Below are positions 25,644 to 33,449 of a DNA stretch of 43,377 nt, one piece after another; position 1 is the first letter of the stretch, and the number at the start of each line of letters is the position of its first letter. Location: assembly GCA_020073385.1 (NCBI GenBank), contig JAIQFH010000057.1, positions 1-43,377 on the forward strand. Reading direction: 5' to 3'. A program made the position numbers and the translations under genes. The stretch is from Terriglobia bacterium. GTDB lineage: Bacteria; Acidobacteriota; Terriglobia; Terriglobales; Acidobacteriaceae. The notes below the pieces were generated by a model that saw only the letters and a list, made by a program, of their open reading frames with translations, had not been told where the DNA came from and did no database searches.

Positions 25644-25703
25644 CGGACGTCGGACGTCGGACCTTTGGCAATTCGGGTTTTCTAGTTGTCTTCCGACTTC
25701 CGA
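25644..25703. repeat. 7-bp array with inverted array
   Basis: cggacgt, cggacgt, cggacct (25644-25664), a short spacer, then cttccga twice (25690-25703) in the opposite sense. It is followed at once by the stem-loop at 25723. Confidence 0.7.
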
Positions 25704-25722
25704 CCCTTCTGAAAGTCAAAAT

Positions 25723-25764
25723 CCCCACCCTGTCCCGCCCAAGAACGGCGGGACAAGGATGGGG
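25723..25764 (-). terminator. Dispersed stem-loop, possible terminator
   Basis: A 9-bp perfect inner stem TGTCCCGCC/GGCGGGACA (25731-25739 and 25747-25755) with outer CCCCA/TGGGG arms (25723-25727, 25760-25764). The stop of the GAF gene is 19 bp away. The same outer arms occur around 37665-37725, so this is a repeat family placed at gene ends. Confidence 0.6.
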
Positions 25765-25782
25765 CAACCTCGGTGTTGGAGA

Positions 25783-26637
25783 TCAGCCTGCTCGGCGGAG
25801 GGATTCAGTTCGGTGGATGGTGGAAATGCGGGAGATGGCGGCTACCATCATGCTCGAGAGCAGTTGCATGGTGGCCACGTCGCGCTCGTCGAAAGCTCCG
25901 GGGGAAGAGGATAAAACTTCGAAAACCCCCAGGGTGCGGCGGTAGTGGCGCAGGGGGGAGACCAGGATGGATCGGACTCCCAGGCGGCGGCAGCTGGCGA
26001 GATCGACGCGGGGATTGCGCTCGGCGTCGTGACAGAGCATGATCTCGCCCGAGCGTACGGCTTCAGCGGAGATGCCGGCATCGGTCTGGAGGCGCACGCC
26101 AAGATCCGGGGCGGTACGGCCGGTACGGGCGCGGCAGACAATTTCGTCCCCGGCGCGCAGAGCGATGGCGGCTCCGGTGGCTCCGGTGAGATGTTGGGCG
26201 CGCTCGGTGATGGCGCTGATCGCGGGCTCAAGATCCAGTTCAGCGGCTTGAATCTCGACTTCCTCGGGCACCTGTACGGCGCGGAATCCGGACGCCGGGT
26301 GCGCAGCGTTCGCCAGGCGAAGCTGGCTGCGCTGGGCAAGCGAGGGCATGCGCGAGTGCTCTTCGGCGCTGTGGAAATCAGGCATTGGCACGGTACGGAG
26401 CAGATCGCGGACTAGAATATCGAGTTCGGAATCGGTGATGAGGTGCACCGTCTGCTGATGGCGGAGCGAACCTCCTAGGATGCGGGAGAGTCCGATCAAT
26501 GCCTGGCTGCCGCATGCCAAGCAATAGGAACGGGGATTCGCACTGATCATCTCGCACTGCACGCAGAATGTGGCGGACTGCAAGGGGACAAAGTTAACGT
26601 CCTTGAAAGTCGTAACATAAGCAGTGTTGCGGAACAT
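25783..26637 (-). CDS. Zinc-ribbon and GAF-domain protein
   Basis: 284 residues, starting at ATG 26635-26637 (MFRNTAYVTTFKD). A zinc-ribbon-like group with two CxxC pairs (CVQCEMISANPRSYCLACG) lies at about residues 26-44. A polar linker follows, then a GAF domain at about 150-275: GATGAAIALRAGDEIVCRARTG, AEAVRSGEIMLCHDAERNPRVDLASCRRLGVRSILVSPL, LGVFEVLSS. The GAF matches that of the neighbouring PilZ-GAF-Sel1 protein nearly motif for motif, which indicates a local duplication. No output domain or membrane helix is visible, so it is probably a cytosolic sensor. The ligand is not predictable. A poor purine-rich site (GAAAGGG) precedes the start. Confidence 0.82.
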   Translation of the reverse strand: MFRNTAYVTTFKDVNFVPLQSATFCVQCEMISANPRSYCLACGSQALIGLSRILGGSLRHQQTVHLITDSELDILVRDLLRTVPMPDFHSAEEHSRMPSLAQRSQLRLANAAHPASGFRAVQVPEEVEIQAAELDLEPAISAITERAQHLTGATGAAIALRAGDEIVCRARTGRTAPDLGVRLQTDAGISAEAVRSGEIMLCHDAERNPRVDLASCRRLGVRSILVSPLRHYRRTLGVFEVLSSSPGAFDERDVATMQLLSSMMVAAISRISTIHRTESLRRAG

Positions 26638-27167
26638 GATTGCAGAACCCTTTCTTCCATAATGGTGGAGATGAAAGTAAATAGGGAGGAGAGGGCACAA
26701 AAAGTACCGGGAGTGGTTCCTGGTGTGGAAAAGAGGGCTTAAACGTGGAGAGGAACCGAGGAGGTGCAAAATCCGGTAAACCTTGTAATCTGCTTCAGAA
26801 GAAACGACTTAAGGTACCGCCGAGGACAAGGACTTTCGCGTATTGCTTTCACCCTGCGAGTCGGATATCCTAGGCGAACATTTCAGGGTCCACACTTGGA
26901 CCGCCGGGGGAAATCATGGAATGGACGACACCTGCTTTTGAAGAAGTTTGCCTGAACTGCGAAATTAACTCTTACGCCAGCGCGAAGCTGTAGCCCTTCC
27001 AAGGCCTGTTGATGCTGCTTGCGCGTTGTAGTGCGTGGGTGCGTTTCTTTCGCTCCTTCGGAGCTTGATTTATTCCCACCTTGCTATCCCCCGGCTTGCG
27101 CCGTGGGCTGTATTCTGTCGCCGCTTCTCGGCTGGCTCGGTGCGCTCCGCGCAGGAGGACTCCGCGG
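26638..27167. other. Gene-free region with mini-hairpins
   Basis: About 530 nt with no supported gene. Short open frames at 26764-26955 and 27019-27330 look unlike proteins. The first half is featureless. The second half has a run of small hairpins described separately. Confidence 0.55.
27053..27152. repeat. Cluster of four mini-hairpins
   Basis: Four short perfect palindromes occur within 100 bp: ctccttcggag (27053), cggcttgcgccg (27092), gccgcttctcggc (27120) and gcgctccgcgc (27142). All have loops of 3-5 nt. The cluster lies immediately downstream of wecB (reverse strand) and could act as a transcript end. Confidence 0.65.
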
Positions 27168-28364
27168 CTACCCCTGGCGATTCACGATAATTTGTGCGAT
27201 TCGTTCAGCTGCTCGGCCGTCCCACAAAGGTATTCTGGCGGGGTTCGATTGCTTTAATCCTTCCGAGTTCGAATTCAGGATTCTCTCCACGGCTGTGCGC
27301 AGTTTCTTCAGGTCTCGACCCACTAGTTGATTGGTCCCCATCGTCAGGGTGATGGGGCGCTCGGTGTTTTCTCGGACGGTGAGACAAGGCACGCCTAGGA
27401 AGCTTGCCTCTTCCTGAATTCCTCCGGAGTCGGTGATCACGACTGCGGCGCGGCGCTGCAGGGCGACGAATTCGAGGTACGGGAGGGGATCGAGCAGGCG
27501 GAGACGGGAGTGGGGCATCTGCGCAGATGCGGATTCGAGTTCCGTGGCCTTGGCGCTCGCTTCGCTTCGCTTGACCCTTCGACTTCGCTCAGGGCAGGCG
27601 GGCGAGGCGCCCGTCGCTACACGAGTTGTGGAGGTTTCAGCCTCTCTTAGACGCTGGCGGGTGCGGGGATGAACGGGGAACAGGACACTCAGTTCCGTGC
27701 CGAGTTCGGACAGCGTCAACAGCAAGTCGCTCAGCCAAGGGAGATCATCCACGTTGGAGGGGCGGTGCAGGGTTACCAGAGCATAGGGCGAGGTCATGTC
27801 AGCGGGGAAACATTGGTCGGCACGGGGCAGGAGGCGCACGAGAGAATCGATCATCACGTTCCCGACCCGGTGGATCTTGGATGGTTCAACACCTTCGCGG
27901 ATGAGGTTTTCATCGCCATCCGCGGAGGGAGTGAACAAGAGATCAGAGAGTTGATCGGTGAGCAGGCGGTTGATCTCCTCGGGCATGCTGCGATCACGGG
28001 AGCGAAGGCCGGCTTCGACGTGTCCCACGCGCACGCTAAGCTTGGAGCACACAAGAGCGGCGGCAACGGTCGAATTGACATCGCCATAGACGAGAACAAG
28101 GTCCGGCTTGCGCTCCAGTAGCACGGGCTCAAAGGCCTGCATGATGGCTGCGGTTTGCTGAGCGTGGGTACCGGACCCGATTCCGAGATTGCAGTCAGGT
28201 TCGGGCATTTCGAGTTGCTGAAAGAAAACATCCGACATCGCGGCGTCATAGTGCTGGCCGGTGTGAACGAGCGTCTGGCGCAACCCGGGGAGAGTGAGGG
28301 CGCGCAGAACGGGCGCGGCCTTCATGAAGTTGGGGCGAGCACCGACGACGTGGAGGATATGCAT
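27168..28364 (-). CDS. wecB: UDP-N-acetylglucosamine 2-epimerase (non-hydrolysing)
   Basis: 398 residues, about 20-25 longer than usual. Makes UDP-ManNAc from UDP-GlcNAc for surface polysaccharide. Motifs: VVGARPNFMKAAPVL at the N-terminus, HTGQHYD, VYGDVNST, HVEAGLRS, PEEINRLLTDQLSD, VTLHRPSNVDD, then DSGGIQEEASFLGVPCLTVRENTERP and GTNQLVG. Key active-site regions are intact. Between HPRTRQRL and RLLDPLPYLEF lies an atypical segment of about 45 residues (where about 15 are usual), part of it (PACPERSRRVKRSEA) encoded by a genomic palindromic repeat. The insertion is in frame and falls in a surface loop region. It is followed on the same strand by nothing recognisable and preceded by tagO/wecA. 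Confidence 0.92.
   Translation of the reverse strand: MHILHVVGARPNFMKAAPVLRALTLPGLRQTLVHTGQHYDAAMSDVFFQQLEMPEPDCNLGIGSGTHAQQTAAIMQAFEPVLLERKPDLVLVYGDVNSTVAAALVCSKLSVRVGHVEAGLRSRDRSMPEEINRLLTDQLSDLLFTPSADGDENLIREGVEPSKIHRVGNVMIDSLVRLLPRADQCFPADMTSPYALVTLHRPSNVDDLPWLSDLLLTLSELGTELSVLFPVHPRTRQRLREAETSTTRVATGASPACPERSRRVKRSEASAKATELESASAQMPHSRLRLLDPLPYLEFVALQRRAAVVITDSGGIQEEASFLGVPCLTVRENTERPITLTMGTNQLVGRDLKKLRTAVERILNSNSEGLKQSNPARIPLWDGRAAERIAQIIVNRQG
27575..27598. repeat. 24-bp dispersed repeat inside wecB
   Basis: The sequence begins cccttcgacttcgctc and is identical over 24 bp to 37671-37694. It has a palindromic look (cccttcg...caggg). On the reverse strand it is translated as part of the extra loop of WecB. 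Confidence 0.9.
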
Positions 28365-28391
28365 GAGCTGGGGCGAACAAGAATTGTATTT

Positions 28392-28426
28392 GGGATAGCG
28401 GTCAGGGGCTAGGGATTAGGGGACAG
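28392..28426. repeat. 7-bp array between wecB and tagO/wecA
   Basis: Five consecutive 7-bp units, each ending in ag: gggatag, cggtcag, gggctag, ggattag and gggacag. The array fills most of the 63-bp gap between the two genes and ends two bases before the stop codon of the upstream one. Confidence 0.75.
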
Positions 28427-28427
28427 T

Positions 28428-30000
28428 TTATCCGGCTTGGGCGGTGACGAGCGACGAGTCCTGCTCAGGGAGAGCGATCACTTCTGCAGAGTGGACGAGC
28501 GTGCGGTCGAGGGCGTCGGCAAGGGCGGTGGGGAAAGCTCCGGTCAAGAGATTGACGTCGAGCTGCAGGTCGCGGGTGGAGTAGAGCCGGTACATGGTCA
28601 GGGTTCCGCGCTGGCGATTGGCGGAGCTGAGCAGATCGAGCGCGATGGTCCAGGCAGAAGAGTTGTCGAGGCTATTGGCGCGTCCTGGCTTATTCCAATG
28701 GAACGAATGACTGGATCGGCGGCCGGCGGGAGCATCGAGCGATTCCGCGGCGACGACTTCTCCGGGAAGCAGAGCAAGGTTCAGTTCGAAGCCGTCGAAG
28801 TCGTTGCTGCCGAAGGCGGCGAGGAGAATCCGGCGAACCTGTTCGTAGTCGCGAGCGACTTTGAGTTCCTCAGTGGCGCGGCGGATGGCCAGATTATTGA
28901 CGAAGATCTGGGGCTGGTTGAGAGTGCGGTGCGCGACGCGGGCGAGTTCACCGAATTCGAGATAGCCCAGGTGCTGAACGCCGATCCAGATTCCGATTCC
29001 CAGGACGGCGAGCACCAAGCCCAGTGAGCTTCCGGTCGGCCACAATAAGAACAAGCTGAGCATCGCGAAACAGGCGGAAACTGCGTAAAGAACAATCACG
29101 ACCTGCCGGTGAGTCATGCCATGCTGCAAGAGCTTGTGATGGATGTGCTCGTGATCGGCGGTGAAGACGGGGCGTCCGCTGATGAGGCGGCGGATAATCG
29201 AGAGAGCCGTTTCAAGAATCGGCAATCCGAAAGAGACGATGGGGATGGCTACGGCAACGATCGTGGGAGCCTTTTGCGCACCATAGAGGGCGAGGGCACT
29301 GAGCAGGAACCCGATAAACAAGCTGCCGGAATCACCCAGGAAGATGGTTGCCGGATTGAAGTTGTAACGCAGAAATCCGAGGATGGCGCCCGCCAGAGCT
29401 ATGGTCATGACTTCGACTAGCGGTGGACCATGCAGGAGCGCGACGGTGAAGACGACCATCGTGGAGAACAGAGCGGATCCAGCAGCCAGGCCGTCGAGCC
29501 CGTCGATCAGGTTGAAGGCGTTGGTAATTGCCAAAACCCAGATGACCGTGGCAGCCAGACCAACGTACCAGGGCAGGACGCGGTCGCCGAGCAGGACGGG
29601 GATATTCACGATGCGCAGACCGCCGGCGTACAACATGGCGGCGGCGATTCCCCTGCACCGTGAATTTCACATACGGGCCGACGCCGCGGAGATCGTCGTA
29701 CACGCCGAGCAGGAAGACCATGGCCGCAGGCACGAAGATGGTGGACAACGTCTTCAGGAAGAACGGCGAATGCAGGGCGGGATGGCGGACGGCCCAGACA
29801 GCAGCGATGCCCATGCATGCGCAGAAACTCAGGAAAATCGCAACTCCGCCCAGACGGGGCAGAGGGCTGGAGTGCATGTGGCGTTCCTGCGTGGGAACGG
29901 CGACGAGGCCGTGGGACGTCGCGAAATCGCGCACGTACCTCGTCAGAACGAACGCCGATAGCAGACCGGCAAAGAACAGCCCTAGACAAATCAGGGTCAA
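28428..30000 (-). pseudogene. WecA/TagO-type undecaprenyl-phosphate sugar-1-phosphate transferase, frameshifted
   Basis: Two overlapping frames make one MraY/WecA-family protein. The first, from a TTG at 29998-30000 with a GAGGTGG site, gives the N-terminal membrane helices up to GVYDDLRGVGPYVKFTVQ. The second carries IAAAMLYAGGLRIVNIP, NAFNLIDGLDGLAAG, LGDSGSLFIGFLL and the DHEHIHHKLL motif. Removing one base from a run of four (C at 29650-29653 on the plus strand) rejoins them exactly as VQGIAAAM. All family motifs are otherwise present, so this is a fresh mutation, a sequencing error or a phase-variable tract. Intact, the protein would have about 523 residues. The last about 190 form an extra cytoplasmic-type domain not usual in WecA. 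It would start polysaccharide synthesis by loading GlcNAc-P or a similar sugar. Confidence 0.88.
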
Positions 30001-30266
30001 CTACGCCACCTCGACACACAGGCGACTACTGGAACGGCACTTGTACTGCAAATATGGCAGCGAGAATTTCCTGCCAATAGTGAATGCAATGATTCCGGGT
30101 AAAGACCAAGGCTCGACTGTAGCAGTACCAGAATGGGACTTTCAATGAGCAGCGACGAAAAAAGCTGTGGAAAACTAAGTCAATGGTGCATGAATTGCGG
30201 GATGCAACTCCATTTTGCTGTGCTAAACTGCTGGTCAAAATTCATCCAGAAGGTTAGGGATTCCCT
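30001..30266. other. Divergent intergenic region of the polysaccharide locus
   Basis: 266 nt between the reverse-strand transferase and the forward-strand export gene, AT-richer than its surroundings; it must hold promoters for both. A TGnTAAACT-like extended -10 box (30221-30229) lies about 40 nt before the export gene start, but no matching -35 is clear. Confidence 0.4.
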
Positions 30267-31328
30267 ATGAAGTCGGGTAGGGGACTGGCGCGCCGCGACT
30301 GCGCTCTTTCTTTGGCTCTTATGTCTTTACTAGTGGCCGGAGGGTGGGGGCAGCAATCCGCCGGAAACAGGGCGGCAGAACAGCAAAACGGAACGCCGGC
30401 AAGCCTTCCCGCGGCCCAACCGGTATCGCAGGCGGCTGCAAGCGCGTCGGGGGCAGCCACCAATTCGGAAAAACCCGATGACCCGTCGAAGGATAGTCCG
30501 GGAAAGTCCACGATTGTGACGCTGGGTCCTGGGGACCTGATCGAAGTTAACGTCTATAACGTTCCGGAACTGGCCAGCAAGGTTCGGGTGAGCAATTCCG
30601 GGGATGTGTACTTGCCGCTAATTGACTACGTCCACGTCGAGGGTCTGACGCAGGAGGAAGCACAGACCTTGATCGAGAAGCGGTTGGCGGACGGCGGGTT
30701 CGTGCGTAATCCCCATGTGACGATTTTCGTGGATGAATTCACCTCTCAAGGTGTCACGATCATCGGGGAAGTCGGCAAGGCCGGCGTCTACCCGAACATC
30801 GGGGAGCACAAACTTTATGAGGTGGTCTCGCAGGCTGGCGGATTCAGCCAGAATGCGTCACGCAAGATCGCGATCCTGCGCCGAAATCAGCCGGATCCAA
30901 TTCGGGTGACGCTGCCGCGCAATCTTGCGGACGACCTCAGCAGCAACGTGGAGATCATGCCAGGAGATACGATTACCGTCCCGCGGGCGCCGGTCATCTA
31001 CGTGGTTGGAGACGTCGGACGTCCGAGCGGATTGTTGGTGGATAACGGAACGCTGACCGTTCTGCAGGCGCTGGCCCTGGCGGGGGGAACGAACAAAACG
31101 GCCAAGCTCGGCGCCTCGCGCATCATTCGCAAGGGACCGGACGGCGGGGTGACCGAAACGAAGGTCGAGATCAAGAAGATGTTGGAAGCGAAGATTCCCG
31201 ACATGCCGCTGGAGGCCGACGATATCCTGTTTGTTCCGGTCAGCGGCCGAAGGGTATTCGCGGCGCGGACGTTCGAAGCCACGATGACGATGGCTACCGC
31301 GATGGCCCTTTACACAGTTCATCCGTAG
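30267..31328 (+). CDS. Wza-type polysaccharide export protein
   Basis: 353 residues. Signal peptide of about 28 residues (ALSLALMSLLVAGGWGQ), then a Pro/Ala/Ser-rich linker to about 85. The polysaccharide export (PES) domain at about 90-170 reads LGPGDLIEVNVYNVPELASKVRVSNSGDVYLPLIDYVHVEGLTQEEAQTLI. SLBB-type domains follow (VTIIGEVGKAGVYP...LYEVVSQAGGF and IYVVGDVGRPSGLLV...VLQALALAGGT). The last residues hold a hydrophobic, Ala/Met-rich stretch. No lipobox is visible, unlike E. coli Wza. It would form part of the periplasmic/outer-membrane channel for capsule or EPS. It lies divergent from the initiating transferase. Confidence 0.93.
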   Translation: MKSGRGLARRDCALSLALMSLLVAGGWGQQSAGNRAAEQQNGTPASLPAAQPVSQAAASASGAATNSEKPDDPSKDSPGKSTIVTLGPGDLIEVNVYNVPELASKVRVSNSGDVYLPLIDYVHVEGLTQEEAQTLIEKRLADGGFVRNPHVTIFVDEFTSQGVTIIGEVGKAGVYPNIGEHKLYEVVSQAGGFSQNASRKIAILRRNQPDPIRVTLPRNLADDLSSNVEIMPGDTITVPRAPVIYVVGDVGRPSGLLVDNGTLTVLQALALAGGTNKTAKLGASRIIRKGPDGGVTETKVEIKKMLEAKIPDMPLEADDILFVPVSGRRVFAARTFEATMTMATAMALYTVHP

Positions 31329-31335
31329 AGCTAAT

Positions 31336-32586
31336 TCAGCTTTTTCTGACTACAGTTTCGAGCACTGGGATGTATTTGTCTGCGGTACTCGCGCGGGAAA
31401 AGTTCTTCACGATGTATTCCCTTCCCTTCTGACCCATGGTGCGACCGAGTTCGCGGTTGGCCTGCAGCTGCTGAATGGCGGCAACGAGTGCGTCGGGATT
31501 TTCCGGCTCGATCACGATTCCGGCCGATGCGTCCTCGACAATCTGGCGCGCCTGACCATCGACGCCGAGAATCACGGCCCGCGCACAGGACATGAACTCC
31601 AGCATCTTGGTGGGGATGACCGTTTTGAACACGTCCGTCTTCTTCAGAAGGACAAGACACGCGTCGGATGCAGAGATGAAGGTGGGGATTTTATCGCGGG
31701 TTTGCTGATCGAGGAATTGAACGTTGGCGAGACCGCGGGATTGGGCAAGGCTTCTTATGCGATCTTTCTCCGCACCTTCGCCGAGGAGAAGAAAGAGTAC
31801 GTCGGGATTTTGATTTTGCAGTTGGAAAGCGGCATCGAGCAAGGTCTCAAGGCCGTGCGCATTGCCCATCGTGCCGATGTAGCTGACGAGGAATTTACCG
31901 CCAGCGTTCAGTTGCTTCCGAAGGTCGAGAATTGCGTTGGAGGGAGCGGGCGCGAACACGTCTGTTTCGACTCCATTTTCGACGATTGAAATCTTTTCCG
32001 CGGGGACGCGCCAGTCTTCAATTAAGCGGTCTTTGAAGGCTGGGGTCACGACGACGATGCGGTTGGCGCGCTCGTAGAGGAAGCGAGCGATCGCTGCCAG
32101 AATGTGATGAAGGAGCGAATCTTCGGCGCCGACGCCCAGGGCCGCGAGAGATTCGGGCCAGAGATCGCGGACTTCGAAAACGAAGGGGATCTGGCGGGAG
32201 AAGGCGATCCACCATCCGGCAAGGCCGACGAGGAGTTGCGGTGAGGTTGCGATGATCACGTCGGGGCGCGGAAGACTCAGGCCGCGGAGTGCGGCTGAGA
32301 GACAAAACGAGGCATAGTTGCGCATGCGTTCGTGCGACTTGCGGTTGGGCAGGGGCCAGAGCCAGGTGCGGAAGACATCGACGCGGCCGATCTTTTCCTG
32401 GTACACGAGGCGGCGCAAACGGACGCGCCATTCCGGAGGAACGACGCCGGTGGGGTGATTGGGAAAACCGGTGAGTACGGATACCTCGTGACCGGCTTGG
32501 GACCAGTGATGAGCAAGTTCGGCGGCGCGGGCGGCGGGGGCGCCCATCTCGGGCGGGAAGTATTGGGAGACGTAGAGAATTTTCAC
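31336..32586 (-). CDS. GT4-family glycosyltransferase (WbuB-like)
   Basis: 416 residues from the GTG at 32584-32586 (VKILYVSQYFPPEMGAPAAR), which matches GT4 N-termini; a longer frame to 32730 would only add non-homologous residues. The N-terminal Rossmann domain has AARAAELAHHWSQAGHEVSVLTGFPNHP and FEVRDLWPESLAALG. The C-terminal nucleotide-sugar domain has VENGVETDVFAP, YIGTMGNAHGLETLLDA, VQFLDQQTRDKIPTFISASDACLV, and the EX7E region KMLEFMSCARAVILGVDGQARQIVEDASAGIVIEPENPDAL. Together with WecB, the TagO-like protein and Wza it points to surface polysaccharide synthesis. WbuB-type enzymes use UDP-FucNAc, but the donor here is unknown. The ribosome site is weak. Confidence 0.92.
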   Translation of the reverse strand: MKILYVSQYFPPEMGAPAARAAELAHHWSQAGHEVSVLTGFPNHPTGVVPPEWRVRLRRLVYQEKIGRVDVFRTWLWPLPNRKSHERMRNYASFCLSAALRGLSLPRPDVIIATSPQLLVGLAGWWIAFSRQIPFVFEVRDLWPESLAALGVGAEDSLLHHILAAIARFLYERANRIVVVTPAFKDRLIEDWRVPAEKISIVENGVETDVFAPAPSNAILDLRKQLNAGGKFLVSYIGTMGNAHGLETLLDAAFQLQNQNPDVLFLLLGEGAEKDRIRSLAQSRGLANVQFLDQQTRDKIPTFISASDACLVLLKKTDVFKTVIPTKMLEFMSCARAVILGVDGQARQIVEDASAGIVIEPENPDALVAAIQQLQANRELGRTMGQKGREYIVKNFSRASTADKYIPVLETVVRKS

Positions 32587-32714
32587 GCGAAGATAGAGAG
32601 TATCGCAAAAGCAGGCTCCTGCGATGGCGCAGGGGAAAGAGGTGTTGGCTGGTCCATCTTGCCGGTCCGTGATATTGTTCGCGGAGAACCGAAAACTGAG
32701 GCATCCAGCAGAAA

Positions 32715-33449
32715 ATGAAGCGAATACCATCGCTGGACGGGTTGCGAGCCATATCGATTGTTCTGGTGATGGTCGCCCACCTTGTCAAATGGAAGCACGT
32801 TTCTTTGGCACTAATCGAGGGTTACGGTGCGCTGGGTGTCCACGTATTTTTCGTGCTCTCGGGTTACTTGATCACCAACCTGCTGCTGCAAGAACAGGAA
32901 CGAACCTCAACCATCCGCCTCTCGCAATTCTACGTGCGCCGAGCCTTCCGGATCTTTCCAGCCGCGTTTGTTTTTCTAGCCGTAGTGGTTGGTCTTTACT
33001 GGCGGGAGATGCACTGGACGCACGTAGCGGCCGCGGTGTTTTATGTCTCGAACATGGATGTTTCGCGGCCATGGATTTTCGGGCACCTGTGGTCGCTGAG
33101 TATCGAAGAGCAGTTTTATCTTCTATGGCCGTTTGCATTAAGAACGTGGCGTAGACAGAAGTTAGCGATTCTGCTGTGCGTGTTCTTTGGAACACCCGTA
33201 TTTCAAGCCGTCATGTACGCGTTCAAGGCGCGAGGCGCAGCCGTCAGTAGCTTGCCTGCAGTTGCCGATCAACTGGCGATTGGATGTCTGCTGGCGATTT
33301 TTGCGAAACGACTGCCCAAGATTCCTGGTTACGTGGCTGGTCGAACAGCCCATGCTTCGGCTACGAGAAACCTTAACGAGGAAGGGCCGAGCCAACGACC
33401 TTCAGTTGGAAACACCGCTTGTATTCCAGTCACCAGGTGGAAGAACTGA
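32715..33449 (+). pseudogene. Acyltransferase 3 (OafA-like) with internal deletion and frameshift
   Basis: The N-terminal 205 residues are a good acyltransferase-3 start: IPSLDGLRAISIVLVMVAHL, GVHVFFVLSGYLITNLLLQEQ, FYVRRAFRIFPAAFVFLA, and the conserved FGHLWSLSIEEQFYLLWPF. After LLAIFAKRLPKI the protein becomes unrelated. In the +1 frame from about 33322 the typical C-terminal end of this family appears (RFLVTWLVEQPMLRLRETL). So several middle membrane helices, perhaps 100-150 residues, have been lost along with the frame. It would once have O-acetylated a sugar of the polysaccharide. The short product is probably inactive. Confidence 0.85.

Noticed and set aside
27019..27330. 103-codon forward ORF near the wecB 3' end
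   Set aside because: It covers the mini-hairpin cluster and the antisense of wecB; the protein has no sensible pattern.
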